From positions 48,824,224 to 48,888,223 of the forward strand of contig NC_044004.1 in NCBI RefSeq assembly GCF_900496995.4: 64,000 nucleotides of DNA, read 5' to 3'. The DNA comes from Aquila chrysaetos chrysaetos (lineage: Eukaryota; Chordata; Aves; Accipitriformes; Accipitridae). A model generated the notes under the pieces. The model did no database searches and was not told the origin of the DNA. It saw only the letters and a list, made by a program, of their open reading frames with translations. The translations under genes were made by a program, and so were the position numbers. Of this stretch, positions 12,701-23,184 are shown in pieces; the first letter of the stretch is position 1, and each line of letters opens with the position of its first letter.

Positions 12701-13365
12701 AATCTGAATCCATTTACTAATGGAGAAGACAATACATTATTGTATAGTTTATTGGAGTATGCATTCAATATAAAGAATATAAGGACCTTTATTAAGCCTT
12801 GGAATTTTTGCATTGAATTAGACTTGGAACAACTCTTAAATATACAGGAATAAGGAATGTTTTAATCCATTTTGCAATTGGGCAAACTGTATACTCTGTG
12901 GCATCTGCCAATACTGATTTAGATATCGCTGGAAGGACTGTCTCTGGTATTTCTGTTCCTGTGCTTTGATCACTACAATGTTGTTTCTGAAATGCCATTA
13001 GCAACCTGACTTTTGTCCTTGCTGCAAAAAAAAAAAAAAACCCCAAACAAACAAAAAATCCCAAAAAACCAGAACACCAAACAAAAAAAAAACCCCAAAC
13101 AAGTCTTGTCATGTACTACAGACAGTGGGATGATATAAAATTTAATCTGGGTAAATCAGTTACATAGTAGATTAGGTAATTGTAATGGTGCATATGAAAT
13201 AGAGTATATATACTATGTGAGTAATATTTTAAACTAAACCCTAATTACAGGTGAATTTCAAGTTAAAAATAAGCCTTATGAGTTTTTTCTTTTTTTTCTC
13301 TGTAGACTGAAGAAACTCATCCTGTCAGCTGGAAACCAGAAATTATCAAGAGAAAGCGTTTTTAA
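723..13365 (+). CDS. PLRG1: PLRG1, pleiotropic regulator 1 (WD40 spliceosome factor), 5' end outside window; 12 exons joined
   Basis: The coding part is the join of 723-776, 2345-2438, 2867-2957, 3152-3253, 5496-5588, 5924-6073, 6192-6293, 6808-6910, 7506-7614, 9103-9242, 12052-12245 and 13306-13365. Every visible junction is GT-AG and the phases agree, giving 429 full codons plus two bases and ending in TAA. The family protein is about 514 residues, so roughly the first 85 residues and their exons lie left of the window. The product has a short linker (THPYPPGPG), a lysine-rich [16 protein letters not shown] segment, seven WD40 repeats with typical GH and WD dipeptides, and a basic tail ending KRKRF. 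PLRG1 is a nuclear core member of the PRP19/CDC5L (NineTeen) complex and is needed for spliceosome activation. The WD40 part matches the vertebrate protein I remember almost residue for residue. The linker exon at 2867 is the least conserved part. Confidence 0.97.
777..2344 (+). other. PLRG1 intron with simple repeats
   Basis: A 1.57-kb intron. It holds an A20 run (1841-1860) and a compound (GT)n(AT)n microsatellite around 2233-2261, and ends in a T-rich tract and a cttt-caag acceptor. The small open frames in it have no recognisable homology. Confidence 0.75.
2233..2261. repeat. (GT)n(AT)n compound microsatellite
   Basis: Alternating GT units run directly into about nine AT units inside a PLRG1 intron. 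It is likely length-polymorphic. Confidence 0.85.
2345..2438 (+). CDS. PLRG1: PLRG1 exon (linker, serine/alanine part)
   Basis: It encodes [20 protein letters not shown] and then [10 protein letters not shown], and splits an arginine codon with the next exon. The donor is AG|gtactg. It matches the conserved linker of vertebrate PLRG1. Confidence 0.95.
2625..2815 (+). mobile_element. CR1 LINE fragment (3' region), truncated
   Basis: The stretch cacgagaggcaatgggcaga, and later ggcactggaacaggttgccc followed by agagaggttgtggag, matches the widely conserved 3' part of chicken CR1 elements in sense orientation. The element is truncated at both ends and diverged; I see no 8-bp tail repeat. It ends only about 50 bp before the PLRG1 acceptor at 2866, so it occupies the region where the branch point would be expected. 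Family assignment is from memory of the CR1 consensus; the boundaries are approximate. Confidence 0.85.
2867..2957 (+). CDS. PLRG1: PLRG1 exon (variable linker)
   Basis: It encodes [20 protein letters not shown] and then [10 protein letters not shown] after completing a split arginine codon. The family core DANRTA and YRHxG is kept, but the rest differs clearly from the mammalian linker. The acceptor is cattcaacctag and the donor gtgagt. Confidence 0.92.
3152..3253 (+). CDS. PLRG1: PLRG1 exon (end of linker before propeller)
   Basis: In phase 0 it encodes [20 protein letters not shown] followed by [14 protein letters not shown]. The tryptophan/proline-rich block directly before the WD40 repeats is invariant in the vertebrate sequences I remember. 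The donor is gtaagt. Confidence 0.96.
3254..5495 (+). other. PLRG1 intron with a possible cryptic exon
   Basis: A 2.24-kb AT-rich intron. It contains a strong acceptor followed by a 51-codon open frame (3553-3708, entered separately) and an AATAAA at 4351-4356. Two other open frames at 4815-5099 and 5152-5472 have no recognisable domains and look like chance. Confidence 0.7.
3553..3715 (+). other. Candidate alternative/poison exon in PLRG1
   Basis: A pyrimidine tract ending ttttcttttctag is followed by a frame open for 51 codons, starting [20 protein letters not shown] and ending FFYLL then TGA at 3706-3708. The upstream PLRG1 exon ends in phase 0, so splicing here would stay in frame and stop before the WD40 repeats. 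A weak donor (GG|gtaaaa) follows at 3716 and an AATAAA at 4351, so it could be a cassette exon or an alternative last exon. The first 25 residues look like an amphipathic helix. There is no expression evidence; a chance frame or an old inserted fragment is possible. Confidence 0.3.
5496..5588 (+). CDS. PLRG1: PLRG1 exon (WD repeat 1)
   Basis: It encodes [20 protein letters not shown] and then [11 protein letters not shown] in phase 0. The GH dipeptide and the SADRTIK turn mark the first propeller blade. The closing IWD is at the start of the next exon. Confidence 0.97.
5924..6073 (+). CDS. PLRG1: PLRG1 exon (end of WD1 and WD2)
   Basis: Fifty codons running from [16 protein letters not shown] to [13 protein letters not shown]. 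It closes blade 1 and gives all of blade 2. The acceptor is gatgcag and the donor gtaagc. Confidence 0.97.
6192..6293 (+). CDS. PLRG1: PLRG1 exon (WD3)
   Basis: It encodes [20 protein letters not shown] through [10 protein letters not shown], the body of blade 3. The IWD is again placed at the start of the next exon, the same exon/blade rule as for blade 1. Confidence 0.97.
6808..6910 (+). CDS. PLRG1: PLRG1 exon (end of WD3 and WD4)
   Basis: It encodes [20 protein letters not shown] and then [14 protein letters not shown] plus one base of a glycine codon. This exon is richer in CpG (gacgaaagccagcgtgc, tgcggtagcgac) than the surrounding introns, fitting a conserved coding exon. Confidence 0.97.
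7506..7614 (+). CDS. PLRG1: PLRG1 exon (end of WD4 and WD5)
   Basis: It completes the glycine codon and encodes [20 protein letters not shown] through [10 protein letters not shown], ending with two bases of a histidine codon. The donor is gtaagt. Confidence 0.97.
7615..9102 (+). other. PLRG1 intron, nothing else recognised
   Basis: A 1.49-kb AT-rich intron with short A runs (about 8357-8369). The acceptor is tttctttcag. No repeat family or conserved element could be identified by eye. Confidence 0.7.
9103..9242 (+). CDS. PLRG1: PLRG1 exon (end of WD5 and WD6)
   Basis: It encodes [20 protein letters not shown] through [12 protein letters not shown]. Blade 5 ends with QWKF in place of a WD pair, as in other vertebrate PLRG1 proteins. 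The last base begins an alanine codon finished in the next exon. Confidence 0.97.
9243..12051 (+). other. Longest PLRG1 intron in window, no gene seen
   Basis: A 2.8-kb AT-rich intron with no recognised repeat, RNA gene or conserved coding frame. The frames at 10948-11142 and 11569-11799 are short and have no similarity I recognise. The acceptor is tctcttttag. Confidence 0.7.
12052..12245 (+). CDS. PLRG1: PLRG1 exon (end of WD6 and WD7)
   Basis: It encodes [20 protein letters not shown] through [19 protein letters not shown]. It closes blade 6 and supplies blade 7, with the extended [13 protein letters not shown] loop characteristic of PLRG1. The donor is gtatgt. Confidence 0.97.
12246..13305 (+). 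other. Last PLRG1 intron with A/C-rich low-complexity tract
   Basis: A 1.06-kb intron. It holds an A/C-rich tract at about 13026-13100 made of aaaac and caaac units, a pattern frequent in bird introns. A long T/C tract ends in ctctgtag before the last exon. Confidence 0.75.
13026..13100. repeat. A/C-rich low-complexity tract
   Basis: Runs of A are interrupted by cccc and caaac units over about 75 bp. It is low-complexity DNA, not a dispersed element that I can name. Confidence 0.75.
13306..13365 (+). CDS. PLRG1: PLRG1 last coding exon and stop
   Basis: It encodes [19 protein letters not shown] and a TAA stop. The basic end (IIKRKRF) is the conserved C-terminus of the family and could contribute to nuclear location. 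Confidence 0.97.
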   Translation, partial: TEETHPVSWKPEIIKRKRF

Positions 13366-13520
13366 TGCGGCAACATACTTACGCTGTGATTTTGTTTCTT
13401 TCCTGAGAGCGTTCAGTCACATTTTGTTCTGCCTAGAACAGCAGAGCAGGAAGTCAGCTCAGTCATTGCTATTTCAACATGTTTTATAATAAATTTTATT
13501 TCTCTGTCCTTTTGTCTTTT
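13366..13520 (+). terminator. PLRG1: PLRG1 3'UTR and polyadenylation signal
   Basis: An AATAAA hexamer at 13488-13493 follows the stop by about 120 bases. Directly after it comes a T- and GT-rich stretch (tctgtccttttgtc, ttcggtgtg) of the kind bound by CstF. The 3'UTR is therefore short. The exact cleavage site, expected near 13505-13520, is inferred. Confidence 0.85.
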
Positions 13521-15093
13521 TTTCGGTGTGATCCCAGCAAACCAGTTGCAGCTGTTAACTTTCTCTTTGTGGAGCACATATAGTTCATGAAAAGGGTGGA
13601 TGTGCAGGTCATTACTTTTTTATATGAATCTATTGAGTGTAGGTCTAAAAATATTTTGATGAGGCAGGTTTTCTGAAAGACCCTTGCTTGACTCCAAAAA
13701 TTAATTGCAAATTTATGCATAGAAGCTATCTACTGGGAATTCCTTGAGTGACACTTTTAGATTTTTAGACCAGTATTGTTTACTGTACATGTGCTAAGTA
13801 TGTACTGTAATGGAACAGTATATATACTAAATTAGAGAGTAATAGAGTAATCAAGAAAGAAGTGGGACAATATAATAATAATGTAGTTTGGTTTATAAAC
13901 ACAGCCACTGAGCATTGACAGTGCTGTGTTATTGAATGAAATGGATCTTCAAAGTGTTTCTTTCCCTAGGAAAGTTTTCATATGCAACTACTTATCTTCA
14001 CTCATTTCATTTCAGAATAGACTTTCTATAGGAAGGACCACTGTCAAGTCATATTGTTCAGTCACTACAAGGTTCAGACCAGTTGACTTTCTTTGTAAAT
14101 CACCTGTTTGTTTTTCCCATTTACCCAAATCATATATGACATTAGAGTACAGCGAACTTTTAAAACTGAGCTCTAAGAGGAAGAGCTCTTAAGTCATTCC
14201 AGCCTTAATTTTACATGTTCCTGTCTCCCTATGATCTTATGAAGGGATTTAAATAAAAAAATATTACTGAAAGATAATTTGTACTCATGAAGGGACAAAT
14301 CTCATTGTGTTTACAAACAGCCACATAACAAACAGTAAGCATGTAAGCCTCCTTGCTACAGCTTATCTGTGATGTCTGTGCTGCTCTAAAGTACTTTCTC
14401 TTCACGGGGGGAGTTAAGTTATCAAGCCATTCAGTAGTTGGCAACTTTGCTACTCGTGTTAATAGCTGCAGTGGCAAGTTTCATGCTGGGTAGATGCTGA
14501 GAATTGTTCTGTGGTCACAGCATTGATAGCAAGCAGTTCACAATAATTATTTCTATTCTCTGCCAGTCTGACTTCTTTCAAATCTGGGATTTATGTTAGA
14601 GAAAGGAGTTACTTGCAATGTAACTTACAAAAAGCTACTAAAACTAAGTGTTGTTTATATTATGAGAAATTTTGTCTTGTCTTTTATGATGCATAGGAGG
14701 TCTTGTATTTGTAACTTGAATGTTTGACAAGGTCATTTTAAGGAAGTCCATGCTGCATAAATAACTGAATTTGGGTTGACAGCTATTGTCTGAAGCATCT
14801 TCACAAAAAGAGAGGGGAGTATTTGGTATTTCCAAGTTGGATTAAACATCTTTTATTTGGATGATAATTTGAATTTTTCTAGATCTTTATTACAGCTGTT
14901 AACTAACATAATGGGGGAAAAATACAAGTTGTGGCTTATGTGTATTTTATACTGCTGCTAATGCTTCATTCCAGAAATCAGTGAATTATTGGTGTTACAC
15001 AGAATTTTCTTGTTCACAGTCAAATCCTCTGTAGGAAACCAGAGTAGAGAGGAATAACTTACTTGAAAGAGGGTGAGATTGTTATGACTTCTC

Positions 15094-15118
15094 TTTTTTT
15101 TTTTTTTTTTTTTTTTTT
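15094..15118. repeat. T25 homopolymer
   Basis: An uninterrupted run of 25 T residues. No adjoining retroposon body is recognised, so I do not call it the tail of a retrocopy. Confidence 0.85.
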
Positions 15119-16670
15119 GTTTGTGTGTTCTAATTTTTTTTAAGTGTCTATGTCTTTTGGTAATTTGGAATCAGGAAGGGGAAATTAGAGGGTTTGGCTC
15201 ACAGTTCTAGCACATCTTCTCTGTACTGGCACTTTCCTTTAAAAACTGCATTTATTCCACTGTTTATCACTTTGAAGAGAGATCAGAAAGTCTCCTGCAG
15301 AACCTGTGTTTCTTCCCTGGACTTCTGCAGACATCTGCTAGCATGGGGCAGTGGTTGCCAGAGCATTCTTTGTGCCCTGGGTAAAGATTTTATTTGCAAA
15401 TTAAAGGCTGTGCACCAGTGTTTGGAATAGTACTTCTCCTTTTTGGCTCTATAATACACTGTCCTAGTTCTAAGTGTGATTTTTTTTTTTTTTATTATGT
15501 TCTTTAACATTTGATTTGCGTGTTCATTTTCTTCCCAGCAGTTTTTTCTTTCACTTGACAGTAATGTGAATCTCATCACATATACTTCTGTAAGTATTAT
15601 TTATGACACATCAAGGTTATCAGATTTCAGTTAAGTGCTCCTCTAGTGCAAAATAAGCCTAGATAGTGATACACATATATCTGATTGTGTAGGATATACA
15701 GTGACATTAGATTTGTCCACGTAAGTCATAAGGTGAAGCAAAAGAGGAGGATCTGGTCCATTGAATGTATTTTCCATGCTTCTGGAAAGTGTCACACTGC
15801 AGTGTCAGTTAAAGTAATCTTGAATGGGAGTCTAATCTCAGAAAATAATTATTGTCATTTATTTCATAAAACTTGATGTTGTCTTCTGTATGTGATCAAA
15901 TCACACACATTTCTATCACAAACCTTGTTTTGTTTTATACTGTACATAATTGCAGAGAAGTAAGAAAATGGTTTTTGTTTGTAACATAATTCAAAAAGGT
16001 GTAACTGGTAAAAGTGATGAATTTTAAGATCACTCTTTGCTGTATACTAAAGCATCCTGTGTAAGCTATGCAGCTAGAATGCTGTCATTTGCTGGCAGCG
16101 TGAAAGTTGTGCAGAACAGTTTGTCTTTGGTAACTTAAAGGCTTACAGAAGTAAATCTTTTAATAGCCAGTTTCTTTTTAGTCCTGTTAGATAAGAATTA
16201 AAGTGCTATGCCTGATTTGAGTGACAGCAATTTAGCCATCAATAAAACCTTCAATACAATATGATTTCATGTCTTTTTTTCCATTTTTGGTTTTGTAGTA
16301 AGAACAAAAAAGTAACTAAATACATTGAAAGTTAAAGTAATTTAGTATTAAAATTCACAGTTTCCCATAGTACAGTAACAACTATTTTTGCAGATCTGCT
16401 GTATTGGAGAGAGAGAAAGTACTGATTGATATTTTATGAAGAGCTTCCTATATGCGTGAAGGGATTAGCAAAACAAATATGGAATTGTTCATGAATTTTC
16501 TCTAACGCATTTAAATAAAACATTGAAACCTCTTGAGTTAAATATGAGGTCTAGGAAAGGTTCTGGATGGGAGCTGTGTGGGTGGAAAAAAGCTTAAACC
16601 AATTTTGGTATGTCTTACTGGGAGAAAATTAAAGGGATATTTCTGTCCATGGCACATAACTGAAAATTTG

Positions 16671-16735
16671 GTCACAATTAAATCAATGGGAGTTTTATCA
16701 TTGATTTTGGAAGTCAAGATTTCACTCAGTGGGGG
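16671..16735. repeat. Possible ancient amniote interspersed repeat
   Basis: The core aatcaatgggagttttatca ttgatttt resembles a motif seen many times in bird, turtle and crocodile genomes (a sentence of the form aatgggagttttgccattgac). It shares aatgggag-ttt-cattga with a second copy at 26563. I cannot name the family with certainty. Confidence 0.35.
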
Positions 16736-18461
16736 GTGGGGTTTTTTTGTTTGTTTTTTGTCAAGTGAGTTGGAAAAACTGTCAGTCTGGCACATCATGT
16801 ATGTAAGTATCCATACAAGGTGCATTTTTCTGTGCACAAGATGCATCATTCTTTTTTAGCTAAGGCTTCTAAATTTTCATTAGTACTCCTAAGAAGATGG
16901 TGAGGATTTGGAAATTAATGAATGCCAGTAAACCCAATCAGCTGAAAAAGGTCAACCTGCAATTTTGTTGTATAAAATTTAACACTAGAATAGCAGGACT
17001 TGAAACTAGCATAACTATGACTTTCTATGGAAGCTGTTCCATAAGCAGAATATGCAGTTGGTGAATCACTATGTGCCTTTGAAAGCAAACAAGCCTTCAG
17101 ATGAAATGAGCTTGAAGGCTGCATGAAGAGAGAGAAGCTTTTTGACTTTGTTTTTGTCTGTAGTTCGAAAACTTGGCAGGCAAGGAACTACAGATTTCAC
17201 TGGTGGTCATTTAGGTAGAGCTTGTCACTTTGGGAGGCTCCATCTGATGCTTCTTTAATGGCAGCAGCTAAGAATCAGTTTTCTGGCTTCTACATCTTGA
17301 AGCCTTACAAATTTAGTTCTGTGCTTAGTAGGACAGAAGTTGGCTGAAAACTGGGAAAAAATTTGGATGAAAAATGAATGGCCATCCCTGTCTAAAGATA
17401 TCCTTCCAAGAATTTTGATGCACAGGGGGGAATCTGCGTTTCTCATTTTGATATTGAGTAAGGTTCTGTAAGTAAGCTCTGACTGCAGGGCTAGCAAAAT
17501 GTAATTGTTCCTGTGAACACTTTTTCACATGCGTTTTCCCTATGCTTCCTTATCTTAAAAAAAGTTCATAAGGAGGCATTCAGTATTGTAATTTCATCTA
17601 GGATGTGTCAGAAACTTGAAAAATACCAGCCTAAGCATTCACAAATTTTAATGTTGGAAATTACTTGAGGGGTTTTCCAGCAAAACGACCAAATCTAACC
17701 AAGAGAATTTTCTCTTTAATTAGTATGTATTCTACCAATTGTTGTAAAGCAGCACAAAAAACTCTACGGGGTTTGCTTTTTAGATGGGAACTATGGAGTT
17801 TCTAGATGTGGACTTGTTTTTTTTTCAAAATGTTCTCTTGAAAACCTTTTTAAAGATTCTTGACTTGAGGGATTTGCACGATCAAGCCTTAGGTGTTACT
17901 GTTTTCCTATTGCTGCTTGTATTGAAACTGTGTAGTGTTGGCTTTGTCATGTTTAGTTGTGAACCTTTAAGTTAGTAACATGTTAACTTCCTTCAGGTGC
18001 ATGTTATCACCAGGCTTTTCTTAACCTTTCTTTAGGGTTTTTGTTTTGAATATAATGAGTACATAAGCCCCAAATGTGTATCTAAATGGATTAATCGGGG
18101 CACTTGCCTGCAAATTAGACTTCAACAGTACAAACAATAACTGAGCTAAATGCTTGTCTCCAGGTAAGGAAGATCGAAATCACTGACAAGAAAACTACAG
18201 CTGAAAATAAGAAATCTTAAGTTTGCACAGACTTGGGAAAACTGAATTGTGCTGGATTTTTTTTTTTCTTTCTTCAAAAAACCCACACCCTACACTTGTG
18301 TTTGAGAAGTGCAGATAATGTGTGTGAAACACTTGTTTGCCAACGTTTTTTGCAACCTTTCTGCTTTATTTTTAGGGAGGGCATGTGTCCTTGCAAGACA
18401 CTTCACGTTTACTCTTTTTGCTGCAGTAACAACTCTTGGGCTTTTGGATGCTGCAAATGTA

Positions 18462-18510
18462 TTTTTTTCTTTTTTCTTTCTTTTCTCTCTTTTTTTTTTT
18501 TTTTTTTTCC
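18462..18510. repeat. Polypyrimidine (T/C) tract
   Basis: Almost pure T and C, with an internal run of about 18 T. It produces misleading phenylalanine-rich frames on one strand and lysine-rich frames on the other. Confidence 0.8.
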
Positions 18511-20270
18511 TCTGCTGATGCATTGCTGAGAAGAGGGCTGAAGGGTTAAGCCCTCCACAGCAAGGGAAAGTCAATGCAGCATCAGTATGTGTTATGAATA
18601 CCAAGGGCTACACCTAAAGAAGAGAGAGACTTCCTAGAGACCAGATAAGAAAGAGCTGTAATTAACTGAAATCTCTCGGGGAGAGGTGAAAAGGACAGTA
18701 GAAAAACTAAGACTAGAAGAGACCAGAGCTATGATATCTGAAAGGAAATATTTGAAAACAGGCTACGTTTACCTGGCAGGCTGGAGGAGACGAGGTATTT
18801 CTGGATTAGATGAATGCTGCGTGGGTATAAAGAAAGGAATGGGAGAAAATAGTGTGCTAATGTGGGTGCAGTCAATGGTGAAAATGAAAATGTGGGCATC
18901 CTGATGCAAATTCTTTTGAGAGCAACCTATAAATGCATTTCTGAGAAGTGCTGGCATTGTATTTATCTGCATGTTCTGGTACCCTCATGCTCTGACGTAT
19001 AACTCAAGACACTTTAGAAAATTCTTTGGCACATGAAGAATTGCAGAGCAATGCAGAGTGAGGAGTCTGGAGGGTTTTGCTGCTGCAGTGGGATCTTTAT
19101 GGAGGAAGCACTCGCAAGTACAATTCTAAACAAGGCTTAAGAGTAAAGCGTGAAGAGTGAAGCCAAAGTTTGCGTTGTGAATAGCTTAAAAAGATGGTGA
19201 GGCTGATTTTACGGCTGATTGAATGTAAGGCTTACCTTACAACACTGAGTTTGCTTCTTTCTGACAGGCAAATGGTGAGCTGTAGAATGAGACGTGAGTT
19301 TATAGCCATGGAGTATCATGCTGACAGGATGCATTGCTGTTGGGAGACTATCATGTGATAAATAAGGGTGTAGCTTGTGCAATCAGAAAAACTTTTGTGC
19401 TGCATCCAACAGCATTTTTCTTTTTCACTAGGAAAAGACACCACGAATCTTAACACGACTTCACTATTTCCAAGTAAATCCCCTTGACAAGCAAGCTTCC
19501 TGCATTGACAACTAGAGATCTGCTCTTAATAAAGCAGCAATATAGAGTATGAATAGAAAAAAATCCATACAAAACTTTGAACATGGCTTTGGCTGCCAGA
19601 TGAGTCAAATTTCATGTCCTGTAAGTATATTAATTCTTTCCTGCTCATTCAATTTCTTTTCTTCCCATGCAACATGGTAATGAACATGGCTGCTTTCAAA
19701 GAAACCTTGGCAATGCAAACTTACCGGAATAAATCAATTCTGTTAATTACTTTGTTCTATTCTGGACCTGAAAGTCCCAGTGAAGGAGTCTTATTATTCC
19801 ATGTTGCTCTAAATCAATGTTTAACAGGAAATTCAAAAGTAACTAGTGACTCAAACTCATCATAGTAGCTAAATGAAATAATAAATATGCTTGCTGCTAA
19901 TTAAAATGAATGTAGTGAAATGCAGTGTATTTCTCTTCCTGAGCAAACCTGGTTTTGTTGTTTGGGTTTTTTTTAATTTGTAGGTGAGGTTGTAAATGTC
20001 CTTTAATTACGTAAGGGGAAAGAAAATGGTTCCTGGTGTTTCTCCAGTTTTACTGGTGTTGGTACAGGCGGTTGCCAAGTCAACAATGCAGTTTCTCTCC
20101 AGCCATTAAAATAGGATGACTGCTTAAAATGGCACAGTGTGTTTCAAGCTTTCACACCCTGAAGAAAAGGTCCTCATGCATTCCAGTAACATAGCCCTGT
20201 GGTCTATGGTAGTGCATTTTTTAGTGTTGTGTTCTCTCTCACATGTTTCAATTTCTCCTTGACTTTTTTT

Positions 20271-23180
20271 TTTTTTTTTAGGCAACTGTAACCTTTAATG
20301 GGGAAAACACTGCGAAGAAATTGGAAGCTATCTCTAGCCTGTATCTCCAGCCTGATTAGTTATGACCTGGTAACTCCTTTCTTTTCTTCTTTTCCCCTAA
20401 ACTTGTCCTGGCCGCCTTCCATCAACAGCATCCCCATGGTGCCTGTGAGATTCTCAGCTGTTCTGGAGAGCCTCACGTTGTCCAGGCGCAGTGTGCAGTG
20501 CTGTGGATTGCTCTTCCACATCCCCACGTGGCTCTGCCTTGCCGCATCACACGCGGTGACTGAACTATGCGGTGGGAGCATTTTGTGGTGGGAAGTTGTT
20601 CTTGGAGACGGGGAAAATACTGACTGCATAAAATCTTATTTTCTCTCCTGATACGCAACCTGATGTCGATAAATGACTCTTCTCCCTCCACCCTCCCAGT
20701 TCTTCTTGCCCCACTTGATTTTTCTTAAGCGATCCTTCTAGTGATACAGCACACTGTATAAAATGCTCCAGTGGTTGCTAGCAATGCCCCACACTAGTTT
20801 TAATAACAAAATCTGACAACAATTTTCACATTCTTGGCGGAATAAAGACAAGTGGTAAAGCCTGAGACTGACTGAGACACACCAAGGAAACCTAAACCAA
20901 AGTCAGAAAGATGTTCAAGTAAGTTGATGTCTGTGGGATTTTTCTTTTTAACCACCTGTTCTGCTCAGCATCATGCTCAGTTTATTAGCTTCATCTTACT
21001 CTAGTATAAGTTCAGACTGACCCATTTCAGACTGTCCTGGCAAATGCTTTGTATTGGTGAAGTTGAGCTGGGAAGATGTGGAAGAATGCCAAAATCTCTG
21101 CTAGTGAAGGGCTGTCATTGTTGTGATAGGAAAGTGTCTAGCTTTTCAATGTTTCACAAAGTGCTCTTTACTATTCTTCATTTCTTAAACCCCATAAATA
21201 GTTGCTATGAACAGTGTAGTAAAAAGATCTGGTACTGGAGGTAACAGAGGTCTTTGAACTATGGACAGAACTTCTGAATTGTCTTAAAATTGTGGACTTG
21301 GGAATCTCCCAGGACTTGTAAGGCTCACAATAACATGGTATTTCTTACTATAAAAAAAGAAGTCACAGACAAGAAGCCGTTGTCAATAATGGTCACAATT
21401 AGGAAACGGGACAACTTTCTGCTCCTCAGAATACTGCATCTCCATCCACATCTTAAAAAAAAAAAAAAAAAAAAAGCCCGAATGTCTGTTCAAAGAGTAA
21501 ACAGAAGGGGTGGTGGGGTGGGTGGGTGTTTAGAAAATGAATGGCCGGAGCATAAATGTCCACATGCTGTTCTGTAAATGTATGCCTTACACCCTGTTTA
21601 TACTGAGGCAGTTCATTTGAAACAACTCTGATAACTGATATCTGTATGGAGAGAGGCATGTTGGATGTGAAAAACAAAACTGGTGATTATCTGTGGGACA
21701 CACCTTAAAATTAACCACCAGGAGCCAGCACATTTTAAAACAACACAGCTGTTGTCATTCATACCTCAGGGCAATACTGTGTTTCACACTGTCCTAGTTT
21801 TAAGACATGTCAGTTCACACATTTTTTTAATGTGGTGCATATCTCTGGTGTAGACAGGGCCGAAGTAATATGTGGTGGAATTTAGAAATGTTCCCGTGTG
21901 GAGAATATGCTTTGCCAAGAACAGGAAACCTCATCCTCTTTCATCTTCTCTCTCCCATGGTTTTTGTTGAAAAGTTTTCCGGAGCATTCTCACATGCAGT
22001 TCATGTAAAGTCACTTCTCTCCCTCAACAGAAGGGGAAAAAAATTAGTATTAAGCAAGAGAGGGTAAAAGTAGTGTTCCCTGAGACTTTACCTGGGAAAG
22101 ATTAAAAAGTATTAGCTTTACTTTTTGTTGATAAGTGGATATAAAGTAGATAGTCAGCTAAGCCTCTTGCAAAAATGCATTTGATGTCTCAGCTTTTAAA
22201 ACTAATTTCCTTAGGCTGCTGTAATTTCCCCCTGTGCCGAGGCTGATAAGGACACTGGCGCAACAGAGTGAAATTCTGCTTTCCTCCTTCCTGGGCACAC
22301 CACGTCCTTCCTCATCCTCAGCCTGCCCCTTCCAGAGGGGAGGGAGGTGGTGGGCAGAAACCCAGCCACAACCCTCTCCTCCCAGCCCAGAGCTCTGCCC
22401 CTTCCTCCAGTCGTACCCAAAGCCTGAGTGTCTCCTGTTTGTTCATGAGTGGAATAAAAGAATAATCTGTTCTTTTTCTCCTGTGCACCAGAGACCATCA
22501 GGGAGGTGAGTGTATCACAGGGAAAGAAGGAATTGTTTTCTTTTTTCCTTTGGTGCTTAGAGGTGAGAAAGGGATCACCTGCTGGAAACACTGGAGCTGT
22601 GTTTATAGGGTCATATCTTCCAAAATTGACTGTGGAGTCTGTAGAAACATGAACTGTAAAAGTGCTTTGCTGACAACTTTGTTGTTTCTCTTGTCTGAAA
22701 GCGTCACAACGATAAAAATGTTTGTGATCTATCTTTTGCCACAATGAGCACTGAGTGTGGAGTTACATTTTCACATGCTTTCCTCTGAAGAGTTTCATAT
22801 GGTTTGGGTTTTTTTTTTTTGCCTTTGAAATGGGACTGGGCAGCATCACTGATTCACTCGGATTTCTAAATTTTGTTTGGTGATGTCAACACAGTTTAGG
22901 GAAGAGAAGCTCTACAGATGAATATAAAATGTAGCTGGCTTTGCTCACTGCCTCCCTACAGCAATCATTGTCCCTAGCAAACGTACAGCCTGAGTGGTAA
23001 CTAAGCGTAGCACCATGGGATCGTGCTCCTATAGCTAGGACTATATAACTATAGTTTACTTGTAAATCTTGTTCCTTACGAATCGCATAATCCCTGGTGG
23101 TTGCTGGAATGGTTTTGCATCTAGGCTGCTGGTCCAAGATGCTACTGTTAAAATATTTTTACTGTTTAAAAAAAAAAAAA
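20271..23180. other. Intergenic, moderate GC, no gene supported
   Basis: It contains an A21 run (21455-21475) and a small G/T-rich patch after it. The 117-codon frame at 20298-20651 and the 177-codon minus-strand frame at 22211-22744 show no domain, no splice-site context and no family resemblance that I can recognise. Confidence 0.6.
21455..21475. repeat. A21 homopolymer
   Basis: An uninterrupted A run followed by agcccgaatg. No target-site duplication or retroposed body is visible. Confidence 0.8.
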
Positions 23181-23184
23181 AAAG

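Larger units (their letters stand above)
13521..20270. other. Intergenic, no gene seen
   Basis: AT-rich DNA between the PLRG1 polyadenylation site and the next GC-richer block. It holds a T25 run (15094-15118), a pyrimidine tract (about 18462-18510) and a faint ancient repeat at 16671-16735. All open frames are short and low-complexity or cysteine/serine/leucine-rich, as expected by chance. Confidence 0.7.

Noticed and set aside
15450-15475. LTR-start-like sequence (actgtcctagttctaag), with a similar one near 21788
   Set aside because: Only the first few bases resemble the LTR seen at 61.8 kb, and no LTR body follows.
20298-20651. 117-codon plus-strand frame
   Set aside because: It is Ser/Leu/Cys-rich with no domain, and the opposite strand is equally open.
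22211-22744. 177-codon minus-strand frame in the intergenic region
   Set aside because: No domain, no splice-site or promoter context and uneven composition. Its GC-rich middle is enough to explain the lack of stops.
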